NCBI GenBank assembly: GCA_902373525.1
Contig: CABKMN010000017.1
Coordinates: 1-42,137, forward strand
Source of the DNA: an uncultured Bilophila sp.
GTDB taxonomy: Bacteria; Desulfobacterota; Desulfovibrionia; Desulfovibrionales; Desulfovibrionaceae
DNA length: 42,137 bases
Reading direction: 5' to 3'
A program made the position numbers and the translations under genes. Positions 22,551 to 30,815 of this stretch are shown piece by piece (position 1 is the stretch's first letter; each line of letters begins with the position of its first letter). The notes under the pieces are model-generated. The model was given only the letters and a program-made list of their open reading frames with translations. It made no database searches and was not told the DNA's origin.

Positions 22551-23240
22551 ATGGAACCACTAGAGAAGAGTTATTTTTTTTATAAAAATACACCTGAGTA
22601 TAAAAAAATTGAAAATAGGTTAGATTGGTCTATTGTTGCTATTCTCTATGTTTGTATTATTCATGTGGCGATAGGTGATGACTATGATTTTTTTATAAAT
22701 GTAATTATAGCTATTGCAACAGGATATATAATATCTTATTTTTATTTTAGGCTTGTTACATATAAACAATATATTGATAGAGAGATATTGTCTGTATATT
22801 ATATCGCTAGAATTAATATTTTTATTAACAATGTTATGAATATATGTTTATATATTCAAGATAGCAATGTATCATATAAAGAAAAAGAAATTGTTGTTGA
22901 GATAGGTAATATATGTAGAATTATAAAATCTGAACTGGAAAGTATTGATATTTTACATGGTTATGTTTATAGAAATCTATTTTTGATACATGGAAATATA
23001 ATTAATCTCCATGTTGGATTAGAAAATAATCCATTTAACATTAATGAGGTTAATAATTGTATGATAAATTGTAAAAGATTGATTGATAGTATTTATGAAA
23101 AATATTCTGATTCTGAAGAAATTAAACAACGTGTAAATGATAATTATATAAAATTGATGCAACAGATGATCAAAATAACTGGTACAATAGAACAGACGGC
23201 CCCTTCAACAAGAAGTCCTGATACCCCGCTTGACACCTAG
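22551..23240 (+). CDS. Very AT-rich two-helix membrane protein, unknown
   Basis: 229 residues. Two membrane helices near the N terminus (about 27-42 and 46-66) are followed by a long helical cytoplasmic part rich in Ile, Asn, Lys and Tyr. GGAGAGG precedes the ATG. Its base and codon use (ATA, AAT, TAT, AGA) is sharply AT-rich against GC-rich neighbours on both sides, which marks recent acquisition from a low-GC source. Such isolated cargo genes in prophages often give defence or exclusion; that is inference only. No family recognised. Confidence 0.8.
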   Translation: MEPLEKSYFFYKNTPEYKKIENRLDWSIVAILYVCIIHVAIGDDYDFFINVIIAIATGYIISYFYFRLVTYKQYIDREILSVYYIARINIFINNVMNICLYIQDSNVSYKEKEIVVEIGNICRIIKSELESIDILHGYVYRNLFLIHGNIINLHVGLENNPFNINEVNNCMINCKRLIDSIYEKYSDSEEIKQRVNDNYIKLMQQMIKITGTIEQTAPSTRSPDTPLDT

Positions 23241-23385
23241 GCCCCTCTTCTCCTACCCTGACCTTCCCTAAACACGTGAGGCTTGCCGGAGCCTTCACCA
23301 GCCCCAAGCTGGCGAGAATGTCGGTTTTCTTTGTTTCTGCCACCATTGCAACCTAGGAGAAATTCGAGGTTTGCGGTTACATATT

Positions 23386-23459
23386 GGCGGAACAACGTCC
23401 GGGTGTCCGTGAGGCCCCGGCGGTCTCACGTGACCGGGGAGCGTTGTTCCGCCTTTTTT
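23386..23459 (+). terminator. Long branched terminator
   Basis: GGCGGAACAACG (23386-23397) pairs with CGTTGTTCCGCC (23442-23453), followed by six T. The 44-base interior can itself fold (GTGAG/CTCAC and CCCCGG/CCGGGG). Strong rho-independent terminator, or the 3' end of a small RNA. Confidence 0.8.
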
Positions 23460-23497
23460 GTTTTCAACGCCCAACCCCCTAAACACGTGAGGTTCCC

Positions 23498-23692
23498 ATG
23501 TCCGCAACCGTTTTTCTGTCCCGCTCCGGCAGGTGCGCCGGGCGCGTCCCCTTGTCCCTTCTCGTTTTCAAGCTCATCCGTTCCGGCGAAGAGGCCGCCG
23601 CGCAAGCGCTCCAAGAGTTGCCATTGCCGTTCCAGTGCCGCCGCGTGTGGTGGTTGCTGGCTGGCAACAAGCTGGTCTTGGAGGTGGCGTAA
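23498..23692 (+). CDS. Small basic protein before replication gene, unknown
   Basis: 64 residues, with Arg-rich start and a C-terminal QCRRVWWLLAGNKLVLEVA segment. GTGAGG precedes the ATG by 6 bases, and its TAA overlaps the next ATG (TAATG), so translation is coupled. No family recognised. Real gene judged from site, overlap and operon position. Confidence 0.6.
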   Translation: MSATVFLSRSGRCAGRVPLSLLVFKLIRSGEEAAAQALQELPLPFQCRRVWWLLAGNKLVLEVA

Positions 23693-24489
23693 TGGCTACC
23701 TACCGCACGATCCGCATGGCGTTCTGGTCCGACCCGTACATCGAAACCCTGAGCGCGCCCGAAAAGCTCCTTTACCTCTATCTGTTCTCCTGCCCCCACA
23801 CCAACAACCTCGGGCTGCTGGCGGTGTCGCGCCGTCGCATGGCCTACGACACCGGGCTGACGGAAGAGGCGGTCGACGCCGCCCTTGCCGCGTTCGAGCG
23901 TGGCGGCAAGATCGCCACGGACGGCGACGCCGTGTGGGGCTGCCACTTCATCCGCCACCAGTGCAGCACCAGCCCCAAAATCCTCGTCTCGCTCCGTTCC
24001 CTGTTCCCTGCGGTCGAGTCCGCGAAAATCCGCAAGGCGATCCTTGCCCTCTATCCCCACCTGCTCGGGGCCGCGCCATGCCCAGCCGATAGGGTATCGG
24101 TAGGCTCTCGGGAATCGGAACAGGAAAGGGAAAAAGAAGATCAGATCGGGACGGACGGCTTTTTTGTCCCTGTGGAGATGCTGGAAGACCTGCAGCGCGA
24201 CTTCCCGGACGTTGACGTACAGGCCGAGATAACCCGCATCCGTAAGTGGCAAGCCGAAAAGCGCACGCCGATCCGCAACGTCTGGCGGTTCCTGCGGACG
24301 TGGCTTTCCAATGCGAAGACGGGGAAGCGTCCCGGCCCGGAACAGAGGGCGGAAATGCCCGTCTCCGTTGCCGTCCCGCAGCCCCGCATGGACGCCTTCC
24401 CGCCGTCGCCGGAAGCCCTTGCCGAGAACTGGGATCGCGGCCTCGCATGGTGCAGCCGCATCTTGAACCGTGGGAGGGCGGCGGCATGA
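23692..24489 (+). CDS. Phage replication protein (replisome organizer-like)
   Basis: 265 residues starting MATYRTIRMAFWSDPYIETL. The N-terminal domain (about 1-110) has the winged-helix pattern of phage replication initiators of the O/DnaD-like group (SAPEKLLYLYLFSCPHTNNLGLLAVSRRRMAYDTGLTEE). A charged linker follows, then a C-terminal segment (KWQAEKRTPIRNVWRFLRTWL) like that of helicase-loader proteins. It may recruit helicase to an origin. The element therefore carries two replication modules, this and the primase-helicase. The upstream stop overlaps its start. Confidence 0.75.
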   Translation: MATYRTIRMAFWSDPYIETLSAPEKLLYLYLFSCPHTNNLGLLAVSRRRMAYDTGLTEEAVDAALAAFERGGKIATDGDAVWGCHFIRHQCSTSPKILVSLRSLFPAVESAKIRKAILALYPHLLGAAPCPADRVSVGSRESEQEREKEDQIGTDGFFVPVEMLEDLQRDFPDVDVQAEITRIRKWQAEKRTPIRNVWRFLRTWLSNAKTGKRPGPEQRAEMPVSVAVPQPRMDAFPPSPEALAENWDRGLAWCSRILNRGRAAA

Positions 24490-24776
24490 TCCATACATGG
24501 ACGACACCCGAGCCCAGAGCCTACGCGACGCCGGAAGAGGCGGCACGCGGCCTTGAGCGGCTTCTGGACGATCTGGCGGACACGCGGGGGACATGCGTTG
24601 CGGCCTTGGCGAACCTGCGGGGAGGGCTTGCGGCCCATGACCCCGCCCGCCTCGCGCTGGCGGCTGAGGCGCTTTCCGCCGTCAGCCTTGAGTTGTCCTA
24701 TTGTTCCGGCGACGCGGCCCGCATGGGCGCGGCCCTGACCCTGTGCGGCGAAGAGGAGGGCGGTTATGCACAATGA
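24486..24776 (+). CDS. Small phage protein, unknown (96 residues)
   Basis: 96 residues, Ala/Leu-rich and helical. The ATG at 24486 overlaps the preceding stop (ATGA), and its own 3' end overlaps the next gene by 11 bases, so it is inside a tightly packed operon. No domain recognised; may be a replication accessory protein by position. Confidence 0.6.
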   Translation: MIHTWTTPEPRAYATPEEAARGLERLLDDLADTRGTCVAALANLRGGLAAHDPARLALAAEALSAVSLELSYCSGDAARMGAALTLCGEEEGGYAQ

Positions 24777-24963
24777 AGATGTTGACCCGATCGCGGGATT
24801 GTACGAAAGCGCGGGATCGCTGCGCGAACTGGCGGAGATGTACCGGGATGAGCGGGGCGGCTTGTCTTCCCTTCTCCTCCTGATTGCCGACAACGTGACC
24901 CGGTGCGCGGGGAAGCTGGAATGCGAAGAAGATAGTATGGAGAAAAATCCATATCAGGATTGA
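24766..24963 (+). CDS. Small phage protein, unknown (65 residues)
   Basis: 65 residues, acidic, mostly helical (RELAEMYRDERGGLSSLLLLIADNVTR). GAGGAGGGCGG sequence before the ATG can serve as ribosome binding site. Its last codons lie over the first HicAB operator and the -35 box, ending at 24963. No family recognised. Confidence 0.55.
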   Translation: MHNEDVDPIAGLYESAGSLRELAEMYRDERGGLSSLLLLIADNVTRCAGKLECEEDSMEKNPYQD

Positions 24964-24988
24964 CAGTATGGAGAAAAATCCATACTAT
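24934..24988 (+). promoter_or_regulatory. hicAB promoter with two palindromic operators
   Basis: TTGACA (24960-24965), 17-bp spacer, TACTAT (24983-24988). An identical 20-bp site containing TATGGA-N6-TCCATA occurs at 24934-24953 and again at 24965-24984, filling the spacer. The 31-bp centre distance is three helical turns, which suits cooperative binding by the ribbon-helix-helix HicB dimer and autorepression. Confidence 0.8.
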
Positions 24989-25005
24989 ACTTTTCAGGAG
25001 GTGAG

Positions 25006-25182
25006 ATGAAACGAGCCGACATACTGAGACTGTTGGCAAAGGCCGGATGCGAGTTCCGCGAGGGCGGGCGGCATACGCTGGTGTACAAAGACGGCGTTCT
25101 CGTGACGGAGGTTCCAAGGCATAAGGAAGTCAACGAAATCCTGAGCAAGAAAATCCTCAGAGACGGTGGCGTCAAGAAATGA
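25006..25182 (+). CDS. hicA: HicA mRNA interferase toxin
   Basis: 58 residues, typical HicA length. The double-stranded-RNA-binding-like fold contains the catalytic histidine in GGRHTLVYK (H23) and the G-x-F-x-x-x-G-G-x-H pattern. It degrades mRNA, blocking growth until neutralised by HicB. AGGAGGTGAG precedes the ATG by 4-5 bases. It is followed by hicB with a 35-bp gap; the tandem operator upstream regulates both. On this element it probably acts in maintenance or phage competition. Confidence 0.9.
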   Translation: MKRADILRLLAKAGCEFREGGRHTLVYKDGVLVTEVPRHKEVNEILSKKILRDGGVKK

Positions 25183-25217
25183 AAACAGGGGGGCGAAAGC
25201 CCCCCGGAGGAACATAT

Positions 25218-25661
25218 ATGGCAAAGTATTATTATGCGGCGTTCATCCCGGCCGGGGGAAACTGGTTTTCCATTTTCTGCCCTGATTTTCCGGAGGTCGC
25301 CTCGCAGGGGGAATCCGTTGGGGAGTGCATGGACATGGCGACGGAAGCGCTGGCCCTGACCGTTGAAGAGTACGCCAAGGCCCGCAAACCCTTGCCGGAA
25401 CCGTGCGGACTTGAAGAAGCCCGCCGCAGAATCGAAGAGGAGCTTGCCGAGTTGGAGATAGAAGCCGCCGGGGAAATCCTCTATCAGCTCATCCCCGCCC
25501 CGAGCGTGGATATGACCCCGGTCAAGATTTCCCTGAGCATCGCCAGGTCCGTTCTGGAAAGCATCGACGCGAAGGCGGCGCGCTCCGGCATGACCCGCTC
25601 GGGGTTCATGGCGGCGGCTGCTCAGGCGTATGACGCCCAGCGCCACGGCGCTTCCTGCTGA
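25218..25661 (+). CDS. hicB: HicB antitoxin
   Basis: 147 residues. The N-terminal half is the degenerate RNase H-like HicB domain (FCPDFPEVASQGESVGECMDMATEAL). The C-terminal 45 residues are a ribbon-helix-helix (VKISLSIARSVLESIDAKAARSGMTRSGFM), which binds the operators ahead of hicA. The start at 25218 fits GGAGG 25206-25210; an earlier ATG at 25179 adds 13 residues overlapping the hicA stop. Convergent with the ogr-like gene across a shared terminator. Confidence 0.92.
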   Translation: MAKYYYAAFIPAGGNWFSIFCPDFPEVASQGESVGECMDMATEALALTVEEYAKARKPLPEPCGLEEARRRIEEELAELEIEAAGEILYQLIPAPSVDMTPVKISLSIARSVLESIDAKAARSGMTRSGFMAAAAQAYDAQRHGASC

Positions 25662-25700
25662 CAAAAAACGGCCCCGCACCATGCCGATGCGGGGCCGTTC
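25662..25700. terminator. Bidirectional terminator between hicB and ogr-like gene
   Basis: AACGGCCCCGCA (25667-25678) pairs perfectly with TGCGGGGCCGTT (25688-25699). Six A before the stem give a T-run on the minus strand; the + strand has TTCTCT. Separates two converging genes. Confidence 0.85.
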
Positions 25701-25701
25701 T

Positions 25702-25950
25702 CTACGCCATGCCCTCAAAGAGGAGCTGTACCTGCTTTCGTGAGTTCGTTTTCCTCAGCTTTTCCCGGATCGGTTTCGGGAGGTCAAAGGCGGAGGGCGA
25801 CAGCGTGTGGCTGTAGGCCAGCGTCGAGACGAAGCTGTGCGCGCACTCAGGATTGAGGCAGACGCAGTACAGCCGTGAAAGGGTATTTGAAATTTCCGTG
25901 CGGGATGAAATGGTGCAGATGTGCCCACATGCCGGACAGTAAACTCTCAT
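25702..25950 (-). CDS. Ogr/Delta-like zinc-finger late-gene activator
   Basis: 82 residues. Four cysteines in CPACGH near the N terminus and CVCLNPEC at about 29-36 match the Ogr/Delta zinc-finger family. P2 Ogr and P4 Delta bind upstream of P2-type late promoters and recruit RNA polymerase. GGGGGAAATC precedes the ATG. Its presence next to a P2-type portal gene fits a P2-related element. If the element now lacks late genes, this protein could still act on a co-resident P2-like helper, as Delta does for P4. Confidence 0.85.
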   Translation of the reverse strand: MRVYCPACGHICTISSRTEISNTLSRLYCVCLNPECAHSFVSTLAYSHTLSPSAFDLPKPIREKLRKTNSRKQVQLLFEGMA

Positions 25951-25999
25951 GATTTCCCCCTGAATCGTTGGTAAGTATAGGGGGATTCTGCCTAACTCG

Positions 26000-26992
26000 C
26001 TACTGATTTTCTTCCCCTTGCGTATCCGTAAACCCGATATGCAGGGCGGGCGGCAGCGCCTCGTTGATCTCGAGCAGGACTTCCCGGATCGGCATGACCT
26101 CGTTGCGGAAATACACGGCGTCGATCTTGGTGATGTCCCCGAACCCCGTCATGTTCTGCGGGATGATCGAGGCCATCGCGGGCGGGATGCGGTGGGCGGC
26201 GATGATGTCGTCGCGGCTGATGCTCTTGATCCGTTCGAGCTCGTCCTTGGTGGAGAAGTCCCCCACAGGGACGATCTGCACGTCCTTTTCCCGGCCGTTC
26301 GGGATGTGCAGGAACATGTTCCGGAAGTTGCCGACGCCCCGGGCGTTCTGTATGGCGTTCTTGATCGCGTCCTGCTGCGCCTGCTCAAGCTGCGCGCTTG
26401 AAGAGTAGAAGATATACCCGACATGCGCGCCGTTCTTGTAGTAGCGCCGCCGGAAAAGAGTAGCGTCCTCGTTGAGCAGCATGGACTGGATCGCGCCGAG
26501 GTAGCCCGGCAGACCGTAGATGGTCTGGCTCACGTCATAGTTTTTCAGGTGCAGCACCTCGCCCGGCTCGAACTCGTGGAACTGCCCGGAAGGGAGCAGG
26601 AGCCCGTATCTGTCCGGCTCCTTCATCCGGCGCATGTTGATCGCGGGCAGGTGCTGCATTCTTGCCACTTCCCCGAGCCAGTTCCGCGAAAGGAGCAGAT
26701 AGGCGTTGGCGAAGACCATATAGTCCGTGGCCACGGCGTGCATGTCCCGGCGCGAGAGGGCTGCGGACGCCCGGAACCCGCGCATGGCCATGTTCGTTTT
26801 GAACTCAAGGATCGGCCCGTGGTAGGCGTTCGCCCGCAAAAGCCTCGCCAGCCCCGACCACGGGACGGGGGTTGCGTAGTACCGACCGTTGTCGAGGAGC
26901 CAGACGCCCAGATACTCATACACGGCCCCGCTCAGGACGGGCTCCGGATCGCCGAAGCTGAACGCCAGCGGCGCAGGTTTCTTTTTTCCCAT
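26000..26992 (-). CDS. Phage portal protein (P2 GpQ / PBSX type)
   Basis: 330 residues, the normal size for the P2 GpQ portal family. Typical segments: YEYLGVWLLDNGRYYATPVPWSGLARLL near the N terminus, LPSGQFHEFEPGEVLHLKNYD in the middle, and RIPPAMASIIPQNMTGFGDI near the C-terminal third. Twelve copies normally form the DNA channel at a head vertex. It lies 9 bp after the terminase remnant on the same strand, the P-Q order of P2. Intact reading frame, although no capsid genes remain in the element. Confidence 0.9.
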   Translation of the reverse strand: MGKKKPAPLAFSFGDPEPVLSGAVYEYLGVWLLDNGRYYATPVPWSGLARLLRANAYHGPILEFKTNMAMRGFRASAALSRRDMHAVATDYMVFANAYLLLSRNWLGEVARMQHLPAINMRRMKEPDRYGLLLPSGQFHEFEPGEVLHLKNYDVSQTIYGLPGYLGAIQSMLLNEDATLFRRRYYKNGAHVGYIFYSSSAQLEQAQQDAIKNAIQNARGVGNFRNMFLHIPNGREKDVQIVPVGDFSTKDELERIKSISRDDIIAAHRIPPAMASIIPQNMTGFGDITKIDAVYFRNEVMPIREVLLEINEALPPALHIGFTDTQGEENQ

Positions 26993-27001
26993 GTTTTCCC
27001 C

Positions 27002-27811
27002 TTATTGGATGAAGACGACGCAGCCGCCCTTCGGTTTGCCGATGGGCTCCGCCGCCAGCGCGTGCATGATTGCCCAGGCGACGTCGGCGTGCCCCGTGGC
27101 GCTGGTGCGGGAGGCCGAATAGGATATCTGCCCGCTGTCCGTGACGCCCTGCCGGATGGTGAGGAAGGCGTGGGCAATGTCGTTCTGCCCCGCGTCCCAC
27201 TTGAGGCGGTGCGCCTCTATGAGTTCCTTTGCCTTCAGCACGAGTTGGGTCTTGAGCTGCACGGAGTAGTTGATCGGCGTCGCCAGCGGGAAGAAGGCGC
27301 GTATCTGCTCGAAAACCCCGATGCCCGGCCCGGTGACGTCGACCCCGATGTGCCGGAAGTTGTAGCGCCCGACCAATTCCCGGATGCGCTCGGCTTGCCA
27401 GATGTAGGATTTGTCCAGCCACTTGTAGCGGGCGACCACCCGGTACTCGCCGCCCTCTTTGAGCGGCGGGGCCACGATGACGAAAGAGGCGTCGTCCCGG
27501 CTGCGCGAGGGGTCATAGCCGCCCCACACGGGCAGGTTCCCGAGCGGGCGGTCCGCCGTGGGGTTGAAGTCCGGCCATGCGTCCGTGTCCGCCTAGCAGG
27601 TTTCCAAATCCGCCAGCCTGAACACGGACTGCGTGTCGTCCACGAACTCGCACAGGAACAGGTTCCGGAACTCGTCGCCGCTGTATTCGAGCTTGAGGCT
27701 TTCCAGATCGAAGAGGTCGCACCCGCCCGCGATCACGTCCTCAAGCGTGATGACCTTCCGGTAGAAGGTGTCCGGGCATCCCCATATATTGAGGATGTCC
27801 GGGAGTTGAGG
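27002..27811 (-). pseudogene. Terminase large subunit remnant (P2 GpP type), truncated and with amber stop
   Basis: Minus-strand reading from about 27811 gives a good match to the C-terminal half of P2-type terminase: WGCPDTFYRKVITLEDV, DEFRNLFLCEFVDDTQSVF, then WGGYDPSRSRDD, HIGVDVTGPGIGVFEQIRAFFP and SRTSATGHADVAWA (nuclease domain). The N-terminal ATPase half is missing; homology ends at the G-run near 27811. In addition a TAG at 27595-27593 interrupts the frame right after LADLETC, with clear homology continuing beyond it. So it is broken twice. A piece from an internal GTG at 27529 could still be translated. Confidence 0.88.
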
Positions 27812-28485
27812 GGGGGGCGGACCTGCCCCCGGTCGATGTATTGTGCGGGGGCTTCCCGTGCCAGGACGTGAGCCTGGCGGCAGCGGGGAAAAGAAAGGGC
27901 ATCACGGGAAAACGGAGCGGGTTGTGGCATGAATACGCGAGACTCATTGAAGAAATCAGGCCGGGATATGTCATCGTTGAAAACGTGCCGGGGCTTCTCG
28001 CCGCAGGGGTTGAGGCAGTCCTGCAGGATATGGCCGCGGTCGGGTATGATGCGGAGTGGGAAGTGCTTCCCGCGGCCGCAGTCGGCGCCCCGCATCGCCG
28101 GGAAAGGGTTTTCCTTGTTGCCTACCCCCACAGTGATGGGCGTGACCCAGAGCATGGGGTTTTATCTTCGCTCGGTCGAGACGTGGGAGAAGGCGACCAA
28201 TCTTGGCGCGTGGCTCCTTGGTTGGGAGTACGGATTGACCGGGCGCGCCGTGCGTCCATCCGGGAAACATATGGTGGATGTGTCCTTCGCCGAGTGGATG
28301 ATGGGAGTCCCGAAAGGATGGACGAACCCGAAAAAGTGAAGCCCCTTCCCCGTGAGCTTGTCCCGGTGTGGGTGCGCAGGCTGAAAGCCCTTGGGAACGC
28401 GATCACACCTCAACAGGCGTATGCCGTAGCCGCTTGCATCATGCGGGCGGAAGGGCTTCCGGTTCCGGAACGCCCGTACATATAA
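27811..28485 (+). pseudogene. C5-cytosine DNA methylase remnant
   Basis: Readable motifs: VDVLCGGFPCQDVS (motif IV with catalytic Cys), ENVPGL (VI), RRERVFLVA (VIII) and GNAITPQQA (X). Motif I with the SAM loop is missing, because the frame begins at the junction near 27811 with no start codon except a TTG at 27841. Inside, homology moves to the +1 frame near 28117-28135 (LPTPTVMGV, then SMGFYLRSVETWEK and FAEWMMGVPKGWTNPKK) and returns at an A-run (28331-28335) to reach motif X. So it lost its 5' end and has two frame changes. Inactive as it stands. Confidence 0.85.
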
Positions 28486-28546
28486 AATCCCTTGAGCGCC
28501 TCGAGCGCCAGACGAGAGGGCCGCGAGCTCCGCATCAAGAGGATTC

Positions 28547-29269
28547 ATGAAGCCCTTTTTTGAAGGCCCCGCGTTGACCCTGTACCAAGGGGATGCGTTG
28601 GCCGTTTTGCAGTCCCTTCCCCCTCTTTGCGTGGATGCCGTGATGACCGATCCGCCCTATTCAAGCGGCGGGCTCATGCTTTCCGCCCGCCAAGCCGATC
28701 CCGCGGTCAAGTATCAGAACAACGGGACAGTGAAGACATACCCGCCGATGTTCGGGGACAACCGGGATCAGCGCTCGTTCATCATGTGGGCTACGCTGTG
28801 GCTTGCCGAGTGCTGGCGCGTGGCCAGGGACGGATCGCCCCTGCTCATGTTTTCGGACTGGCGGCAGCTTCCCGCCATGACTGACGCCGTACAAGCTGCG
28901 GGCTGGACGTGGCGGGGCGTCGTGGTCTGGCACAAGCGGACCGGGCGGCCGCTGCGCGGGCAGTTCCGCAGGGAGGCCGAGTTTGTGATCTTCGCCAGCA
29001 AGGGACGGCTGGGCTACAAGGTGCCCCGGTGTCTGCCCGGGCTGTACTCGCATACGGTGGATCATCGGAAAAAGAACCACCTGACGAGCAAGCCCGTTGA
29101 GCTCCTGCGGGAACTTATGGAAGTGGTCCCGGAAGGCGGGACGGTGCTGGACCCCTTCATCGGCGGCGGGAGTACGGCTGAAGCGGCACGGGATACGGGC
29201 CGAACGTGTATCGGAGTCGAACTTTCCCCGGATTATGCGGCGATTACGGCCCAACGAGTGGCAAGCTGA
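28547..29269 (+). CDS. DNA adenine/cytosine-N4 methyltransferase (phage type)
   Basis: 240 residues, intact. The catalytic motif DPPY (TDPPYSSGG, about residues 34-42) precedes the SAM-binding DPFIGGGSTAEAA near the C terminus (about 203-216), i.e. beta-class order. HKRTGRPLRGQFRREAEFVIFASKG lies between and may contact DNA. It methylates an amino group of adenine or cytosine, probably to protect element DNA from restriction; no matching endonuclease is present, so it is a solitary phage methylase. A strong terminator follows. Confidence 0.9.
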   Translation: MKPFFEGPALTLYQGDALAVLQSLPPLCVDAVMTDPPYSSGGLMLSARQADPAVKYQNNGTVKTYPPMFGDNRDQRSFIMWATLWLAECWRVARDGSPLLMFSDWRQLPAMTDAVQAAGWTWRGVVVWHKRTGRPLRGQFRREAEFVIFASKGRLGYKVPRCLPGLYSHTVDHRKKNHLTSKPVELLRELMEVVPEGGTVLDPFIGGGSTAEAARDTGRTCIGVELSPDYAAITAQRVAS

Positions 29270-29282
29270 GGCCAAAAAGGAG

Positions 29283-29309
29283 AAGGCGCGGAGCAATCCG
29301 CGCCTTTTT
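29283..29309 (+). terminator. Terminator after methyltransferase
   Basis: AAGGCGCGG (29283-29291) and CCGCGCCTT (29298-29306) pair perfectly around 6 bases, followed by TTT. Last transcribed unit at the right end of the element. Confidence 0.85.
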
Positions 29310-29451
29310 GTGTCCGGAGAGCGCCCCGCCAAGAAAAAGCACTCATCCACCCCGCCCTCGGACTTTTTGAGTGTCTGAACAATGCCATGTCCCCGGGATG
29401 CCATGACAGGCGGAAAGCAAGGCGTGGAGCTAAGAAGGGGGAAATAGTAGC

Positions 29452-29836
<385 letters not shown>

Positions 29837-29837
29837 G

Positions 29838-29893
29838 ATTGACGGTACGTCAATACAGGGAGATTCAATAGCTTGTTCCCCCTTCAAAGTCAA
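29838..29893 (-). promoter_or_regulatory. tRNA-Thr promoter and leader palindrome
   Basis: Minus-strand TTGACT (29893-29888), 17-bp spacer, TATTGA (29870-29865). Between promoter and tRNA lies ATTGAC-GGTAC-GTCAAT (29838-29854), a palindrome that may be a processing hairpin of the precursor. Confidence 0.6.
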
Positions 29894-30055
29894 GCCTTTT
29901 TCAGGGGCGTGCCGGAAAAAGCCGTTCTTTCGGGCGGGATGGGCGAGGGCTTTACGGGAGAGGGGCCCGGGGCTTGATTCTCTTCTTGCCTGCCCGTATT
30001 CTGTGCCCGTTTTTCAAGTCGTTTGAACCCTGTATCCTTTTTACGGGAAACCATC

Positions 30056-30703
30056 ATGTCCGACCTTTCTTTTTTGGAGCAGGCTCTCTCCTTTGTCCTG
30101 CATATCGATCAGCACCTGTTCGCGCTCGTCGCCGAATACGGGGCCATGCTGTATCTCTTCCTGTTTATCGTGGTCTTTTGCGAGACCGGCCTTGTGGTCA
30201 CGCCGTTTTTGCCCGGTGATTCGCTGTTGTTCGCGGCGGGAACCGTTGCCGGAGCGGGGCACCTCAGCTACCCCGTGTGCATGCTGGTCCTGTTGGGTGC
30301 GGCGGTGCTCGGGGACGCCGTGAACTACGAAATCGGGCGGCATGTCGGACCAAGCATCTTCAACCGGGAGACGCGGTTCCTGAACAAGCAGCACTTGCTC
30401 AAAGCCCACGCCTTTTATGAGAAACACGGCGGCAAGGCCATCATTCTGGCCCGGTTCATCCCCGTCGTGCGGACGTTCGCGCCGTTTGTGGCGGGCGTCG
30501 CGCTCATGTCGCCGGTCAAGTTCCTGTCCTTCAACATCACCGGGGCGATTCTCTGGGTGGCCGGTCTGGTGTCCGCCGGGTATTTCCTCGGCAACATTCC
30601 GGTCGTGAAGAACAATTTCAGCATCGTCATCTACGGCATCATCGTCGTGTCCGTGCTTCCCGTCGTCATCGAGTTCATCCGGGCGAAGATGAAGAGAAAG
30701 TGA
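30056..30703 (+). CDS. DedA-family membrane protein
   Basis: 215 residues. DedA/SNARE-associated pattern: ETGLVVTPFLPGDSLLFAAG in the first third, GDAVNYEIGRHVG, then the conserved amphipathic FIPVVRTFAPFVAGVALM segment; about five membrane helices. DedA proteins act in lipid carrier (undecaprenyl phosphate) flipping and membrane homeostasis. ATG 30056 is preferred over an upstream TTG; its ribosome binding site is weak (GGGAAA). It stands alone and converges on the next gene across a strong terminator. Confidence 0.92.
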   Translation: MSDLSFLEQALSFVLHIDQHLFALVAEYGAMLYLFLFIVVFCETGLVVTPFLPGDSLLFAAGTVAGAGHLSYPVCMLVLLGAAVLGDAVNYEIGRHVGPSIFNRETRFLNKQHLLKAHAFYEKHGGKAIILARFIPVVRTFAPFVAGVALMSPVKFLSFNITGAILWVAGLVSAGYFLGNIPVVKNNFSIVIYGIIVVSVLPVVIEFIRAKMKRK

Positions 30704-30815
30704 AGGGGGGCCCGGTTGTGCCTTTCCAACGGCTCGACAGCTTTCCCATAATGCGTTTTCGGCATTTCCCCAAACGAAAAACGGGGAACGCCTGACGTCG
30801 GCAGGACGCCTGAAG

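Noticed and set aside
23283..24092. 269-codon plus-strand frame starting at 23283
   Set aside because: It overlaps a strong terminator and runs in a different frame through the well-supported 64-residue and replication genes; Arg/Pro/Ser-rich with no domain.
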